Origin: Desulfosporosinus cupriresistens
GTDB lineage: Bacteria; Bacillota; Desulfitobacteriia; Desulfitobacteriales; Desulfitobacteriaceae
Direction: 5' to 3'
Length of the DNA stretch: 64,000 nt
Assembly: GCF_001707885.1 (NCBI RefSeq)
Contig: NZ_MASS01000002.1
Span: 1-64,000, forward strand
The translations under genes were made by a program, and so were the position numbers. Position 1 is the first letter of the stretch. Each line of letters starts with the position of its first letter. Shown here piece after piece: positions 60,535-64,000 of this stretch. Under the pieces are notes generated by a model. The model ran no database searches, was not told where the DNA came from, and was given only the letters and a program-made list of their open reading frames with translations.

Positions 60535-62184
60535 GTGAATAGTTCTAAGTTTCTAAACGAAGCATATCCAAGTCTTCGACAAACTTTGGGGAACTCAAAG
60601 TTTCTTGATATAATTCCTGGCGGATTTTCTATCGCCACTGATGTATCGTGTGAGACCATCGTACATAATCCAATAACGGCAAAGTTTTTGCGCATTGAAC
60701 CTTGGGAACAATTTTCTTATTCTTCACAAAAGCAGCCCACTGCGAAAATATACCATAAGGGTAAGCCAATCGCGGCAGAAGATCAACCGATTCAACGGGC
60801 AGCATGGTACGGTGAAGAAATTACCAGATGTGAGTTGGAATTTATATGGGAAGATGGTGTCTCTAAGATCGCGCAGTGGAGTGCTAGTCCTTTACGAGAC
60901 GACACCGGTAATATCTGTGGTGCAATTGCAACCATGGAGGATATAACCGAAATAATATATATGGCAAGAGAACTAGACATGCATAAGTCACAATTGGAGG
61001 AACTAGTTGAGAAAACCACAGAAGCTTGGAAGTTGCAATTCGAGAAACTTCAAAAGGCAGAGAGAGAGGCTTGGCAAAGTGAAACAGAAATTAAACTAAT
61101 TAAGCGTGCCCTTAAATCAGCTGAAGACCGCTTTGCGAAGGCGTTTTACCTTAGCCCACAGCAGAAAAGCATTATTAGATTATCTGATCGCCGTTACATA
61201 GATGTCAATGAAAGTTTTACCAAAGCACGAAATCAAGCTCGACATGAAGTCATTGGTAAAACACCGTGCGAATTAGGATCACCAACTGAAGAAGCAGAAA
61301 AGGTATTTTATTGTTTGGAGAAACAAGGTTCAATAGATAATTTGGAGATTTCAATTCCAAAACATAACGGAACTTTTGGTAAAGCTCTTCTTTCAGCAGA
61401 GGTCGTCGAAATTGATGGCGAGTTATGTGGTTTATTCGATTATACCGAGATCACCGAGCTAAAAAAGATGCAAGCAGAGATGGCGAGACTTGACCGTCTG
61501 AATTTGGTTGGGCAAATGGCAGCAGGAATCGCACACGAAATTAGAAATCCGATGACTACGGTTCGAGGTTACCTCCAGTTTCTCGGGGCAAAACAGGAAT
61601 ATATAACTCAGAGGTCTACGTTTGACCTTATGATCAGTGAACTGGACAGGGCAAATTCCATTATCACAGAATTCCTGTCACTTACTAGAAACCAACCAAC
61701 CAGACTGAAATGTCAAAACCTTAACGACATTCTAAATAATTTATATCCAATGATAGAAGCGGATGCCTTCAATCAAAATAAGCTCATAAAGTTCATTCCT
61801 CAAGAAATCCCTGATATTCAATTGAGCACCAAAGAAATACATCAATTAGTTCTCAATTTATGTCATAACGGTTTAGAGGCAATGAGAGAACAGTCCCGTC
61901 TAACTATTCGAACATTTACAGACAGCGAAGGTGTAGTCCTAAGTGTACAGGATGAGGGGGCCGGTATTGGGAAAGAGGCTGTAGGGAAGCTTGGAACACC
62001 TTTCTATACCACTAAAGAAGGTGGAACTGGGTTGGGGCTAGCAATGTGCTATAATATTGCAGAAAGTCACAATGCATCAATCGATGTTGACACAGGACCA
62101 CAAGGTACAACATTTTTCGTTCGGTTTAATCCGGTTAAGCAAGAGACTTTAGAAAACGTCATTGTGGTGAATAAAACCATATAA
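60535..62184 (+). CDS. Cytosolic PAS sensor histidine kinase, sporulation-kinase-like
   Basis: A 549-residue soluble kinase without membrane helices: an N-terminal PAS-like sensor (about 10-145, ending MEDITEIIYMARELD), a coiled coil (about 145-205), a second PAS (about 205-315), HisKA with H334 (MAAGIAHEIRNPMTTVRGYLQF), and a HATPase with N box NLCHNGLEAM and G boxes QDEGAGIGKEA, GGTGLGLA. The HEIRNPMT type is typical of KinA/KinE-like phosphorelay kinases; an orphan, as no regulator is nearby. GTG start, weak ribosome site. PAS signal unknown. Confidence 0.9.
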   Translation: MNSSKFLNEAYPSLRQTLGNSKFLDIIPGGFSIATDVSCETIVHNPITAKFLRIEPWEQFSYSSQKQPTAKIYHKGKPIAAEDQPIQRAAWYGEEITRCELEFIWEDGVSKIAQWSASPLRDDTGNICGAIATMEDITEIIYMARELDMHKSQLEELVEKTTEAWKLQFEKLQKAEREAWQSETEIKLIKRALKSAEDRFAKAFYLSPQQKSIIRLSDRRYIDVNESFTKARNQARHEVIGKTPCELGSPTEEAEKVFYCLEKQGSIDNLEISIPKHNGTFGKALLSAEVVEIDGELCGLFDYTEITELKKMQAEMARLDRLNLVGQMAAGIAHEIRNPMTTVRGYLQFLGAKQEYITQRSTFDLMISELDRANSIITEFLSLTRNQPTRLKCQNLNDILNNLYPMIEADAFNQNKLIKFIPQEIPDIQLSTKEIHQLVLNLCHNGLEAMREQSRLTIRTFTDSEGVVLSVQDEGAGIGKEAVGKLGTPFYTTKEGGTGLGLAMCYNIAESHNASIDVDTGPQGTTFFVRFNPVKQETLENVIVVNKTI

Positions 62185-62239
62185 CGATGCTTATGACATA
62201 TTGGGAGGACTAAACATCATAAAAAGTGAGTGGCAAGAG

Positions 62240-62776
62240 ATGAAGTATTGTCAACTACGGAGTGGACAGGTTCTTTATATTCGTAAGGCATATGAAGAAG
62301 ATGCCTCAATTATTTTAGACTATATAAATAAGGTCGGAACAGAGACAGATAATCTAACGTTCGGTGAAGGAGAATTTGGTGTTTCCGAAGACGAAGAGGC
62401 GGTACTTATTAGTACTATTACTAAATCAGATAATCAGCTTATGCTTTGCGCATTCATAAATGGTAAACTGGTAGGGCAATTGGTATTTAGAGGAGGCTTA
62501 AGACCACGCATAAGGCATACAGGAGAGTTCGGGATCACGGTTTTACAGGAGCATTGGGGTAAAGGAGTAGGTAATGAATTAATAACTTGCCTGATTACCT
62601 GGGCGAGAGAGTCGCACATAATTAAGAAGATCAATTTAAGGGTCCGCAGCGACCATCATCATGCGATTAATCTATATAGAAAATCAGGTTTTAACACAGA
62701 AGGAACAAGTAGTCGGGAGTTCTTAATTAGCGGTCAGTATTTGGATTCCATCCATATGGGGCTAGAGATTGATTAA
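62240..62776 (+). CDS. GNAT-family N-acetyltransferase
   Basis: A 178-residue acetyltransferase with the GNAT fold: YIRKAYEEDASIILDYINKV at the N-terminus, motif A region GITVLQEHWGKGVGNELITCLI (acetyl-CoA Q/RxxGxG/A as HWGKGVG) and the C-terminal NLRVRSDHHHAINLYRKSGFNTEG. The ATG at 62240 is used. A GGGAGG stands 32 nt further upstream, where only ATC/ATA codons follow at good spacing, so a slightly longer non-canonical start is possible. Acceptor unknown. Confidence 0.85.
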   Translation: MKYCQLRSGQVLYIRKAYEEDASIILDYINKVGTETDNLTFGEGEFGVSEDEEAVLISTITKSDNQLMLCAFINGKLVGQLVFRGGLRPRIRHTGEFGITVLQEHWGKGVGNELITCLITWARESHIIKKINLRVRSDHHHAINLYRKSGFNTEGTSSREFLISGQYLDSIHMGLEID

Positions 62777-62852
62777 GTTAAGATATTATATGAAGTAATT
62801 AATCTGTGCTTTAGTGCCCGAGGTAATGAAATACTAAAAAGAGGTTTGATAG

Positions 62853-63347
62853 ATGGAGATAAAATTAAAGATTCTTACAATAGACAGTTTGTCTCAACTC
62901 CAAATATTGATGGAAAAATCTAATGATTATCTAACATTTGAAGATGAGGCACCAGTAAAACCGAGCGCAGCTCAAGATTTATTTAAGGCAAGGCCAGATG
63001 GAATTGAGGATCAGGACAAAGTTGTACTGGGCGTATACAATGTACAAGAGCAAATGGTAGGCGTATTTGATTTAATCAAAGGTTATCCCAATCCAAAAAC
63101 GTTGACTTTAGGTCTAATGCTACTTGAGCCTAACAGCCGTGGTAAAGGAATCGGAAATAAGGCATATAATGTTTTGGAAGAATGGGTTGTTAATCAGCAA
63201 TTTTATAAGATCCGTTTAGGAGTTTTATTTGGCAATGAAAAAGGGCTTGGATTTTGGATAAGGATGGGCTTTATAGAGACTGGAGAAGTTAAACAACGTT
63301 TAACCAAAAAAGTTTTAGTACTTGAGAAACGCATCAGTACCTTATAA
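62853..63347 (+). CDS. GNAT-family N-acetyltransferase
   Basis: A 164-residue acetyltransferase: a core with VVLGVYNVQEQMVGVFDLIKGYPN, motif A LMLLEPNSRGKGIGNKAYNVLEEWV (RGKGIG acetyl-CoA loop) and a C-terminal IRLGVLFGNEKGLGFWIRMGFIETG. AGAGG before the ATG. It follows another GNAT gene by 76 bp but resembles it little. Substrate unknown. Confidence 0.85.
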   Translation: MEIKLKILTIDSLSQLQILMEKSNDYLTFEDEAPVKPSAAQDLFKARPDGIEDQDKVVLGVYNVQEQMVGVFDLIKGYPNPKTLTLGLMLLEPNSRGKGIGNKAYNVLEEWVVNQQFYKIRLGVLFGNEKGLGFWIRMGFIETGEVKQRLTKKVLVLEKRISTL

Positions 63348-63628
63348 GTCAGAATGACGGGTTCCACTTCATTCGCGCCTTATTGATTCACGACAGTATG
63401 GATTTTAAGAAACACTCTGCAGTTATTGCAAATTTTCGAAAGAACTATATTAATATCGGATCGTCGTTTCGTTTTTTTAATTTTGGGAGATCTATTAATC
63501 AACAGGGATATATCCAAAATATGTAGAATGTATAATGAGAGCGTATCTTGGACAAGACACGTAGCTCCTTGCAGGAGTAAAGTATGGTAAAAATAATGGC
63601 GTGAGTATATAGAAGGGGGGAAGAACTC

Positions 63629-64000
63629 TTGAGGAAGCTAAAAAATAGGCTAAGCCTTTTATTTTTTCTTGTTTTTGCAGTGGTGTTATTATCTTCTGGT
63701 TTGTTGAATTCTGTCGAAACTCCTAAACTACAGAAGAGTGTAGTACTTAGTTCAATTTCTGAGGAAGAATTTAATATGATTGGTCATGTAAACAAGTCAG
63801 CCGAAGCGAGGCGTGAGGACTTTAAAAAGCTAACGATAAAAGTTGGCATTTTGAATTCTAAAAGTATGAAAAGTAGAGAGATTTCTATTTCGGATGTACT
63901 ATATAGTATTGATCATTACGACAGAGTTAGATCCAGCATAAGCGGTGATTACAAACAAAACAATGTTGGAAAAGAGGATTTCGCAAGGTCTTCAAAATAT
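63629..64000 (+). CDS. Membrane-anchored protein of unknown function, partial (3' end missing)
   Basis: An open frame from a TTG at 63629 (AGAAGGGGGG about 9 nt upstream) runs off the window after 124 codons. The product starts with basic residues and one hydrophobic segment (LSLLFFLVFAVVLLSSGLL), a signal anchor or signal peptide, followed by a polar, charged region without recognised motifs. The gap 63348-63628 before it shows no other gene. Function unknown. Confidence 0.6.
   Translation, partial: MRKLKNRLSLLFFLVFAVVLLSSGLLNSVETPKLQKSVVLSSISEEEFNMIGHVNKSAEARREDFKKLTIKVGILNSKSMKSREISISDVLYSIDHYDRVRSSISGDYKQNNVGKEDFARSSKY

Overview
The window looks like a chromosomal segment of a spore-forming, anaerobic Gram-positive of the Clostridia, most like the Peptococcaceae (Desulfosporosinus/Desulfitobacterium type). 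This is an inference from strong AGGAGG ribosome sites, many TTG/GTG starts, a T-box and a lysine riboswitch, many lipoproteins, and methyltransferases of the corrinoid-dependent MttB superfamily beside glycine-betaine transporters. No rRNA, tRNA, complete insertion sequence or CRISPR array was seen.

Layout. 0.3-5.2 kb (mostly minus strand): a BlaR1/BlaI-type membrane protease and repressor pair with a striking palindromic operator, a CapA-like lipoprotein, a small membrane protein and a DUF2680 exported protein. 5.5-13.8 kb (plus): a two-component system, an M3 peptidase, a Toprim protein, a PlsC acyltransferase, a lipoprotein and an ABC1/UbiB kinase. 13.9-18.1 kb: an ABC-2 exporter with one ATPase and two paralogous permeases, split by repeat-rich DNA and a methyltransferase. 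18.3-21.9 kb: a NitT/TauT-type importer followed by the FAD subunit of a molybdenum hydroxylase.

22-46 kb is a catabolic island. A PAS sigma-54 activator is followed by an OpuC-type quaternary-amine importer, a convergent ProU/OpuA-type importer, two non-pyrrolysine MttB-family methyltransferases, a corrinoid protein, a methyl-THF:corrinoid methyltransferase, the histidine pathway hutH-hutU-fchA-ftcD-hutI, and the large and 2Fe-2S subunits of a molybdenum hydroxylase. Both branches deliver one-carbon units to tetrahydrofolate: methyl groups from a betaine-like substrate and the formimino group from histidine. Two sigma-54 (-24/-12) promoters, before the OpuC operon and before the first mttB, share an identical 15-bp upstream motif. 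They therefore probably form one regulon under the neighbouring activator.

46-64 kb: a second BlaI/BlaR1-like pair, a HAD phosphatase flanked by a 48-bp perfect palindrome and gene debris, two tandem YhgE/Pip membrane proteins, a PAP2 phosphatase, dapA under a lysine riboswitch, a tiny Tyr-rich peptide, a T-box-controlled TrpXYZ-like ABC operon whose ATPase appears to start at ATA, a PAS histidine kinase, two GNAT acetyltransferases and a truncated unknown membrane-anchored protein.

Intergenic DNA at 15.7, 34.7, 39.6 and 41.8 kb carries dispersed palindromic repeats. The most interesting is a roughly 150-bp element in two copies whose outer stems differ in sequence but stay self-complementary. 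One copy carries an insert, within its loop, that contains another repeat.
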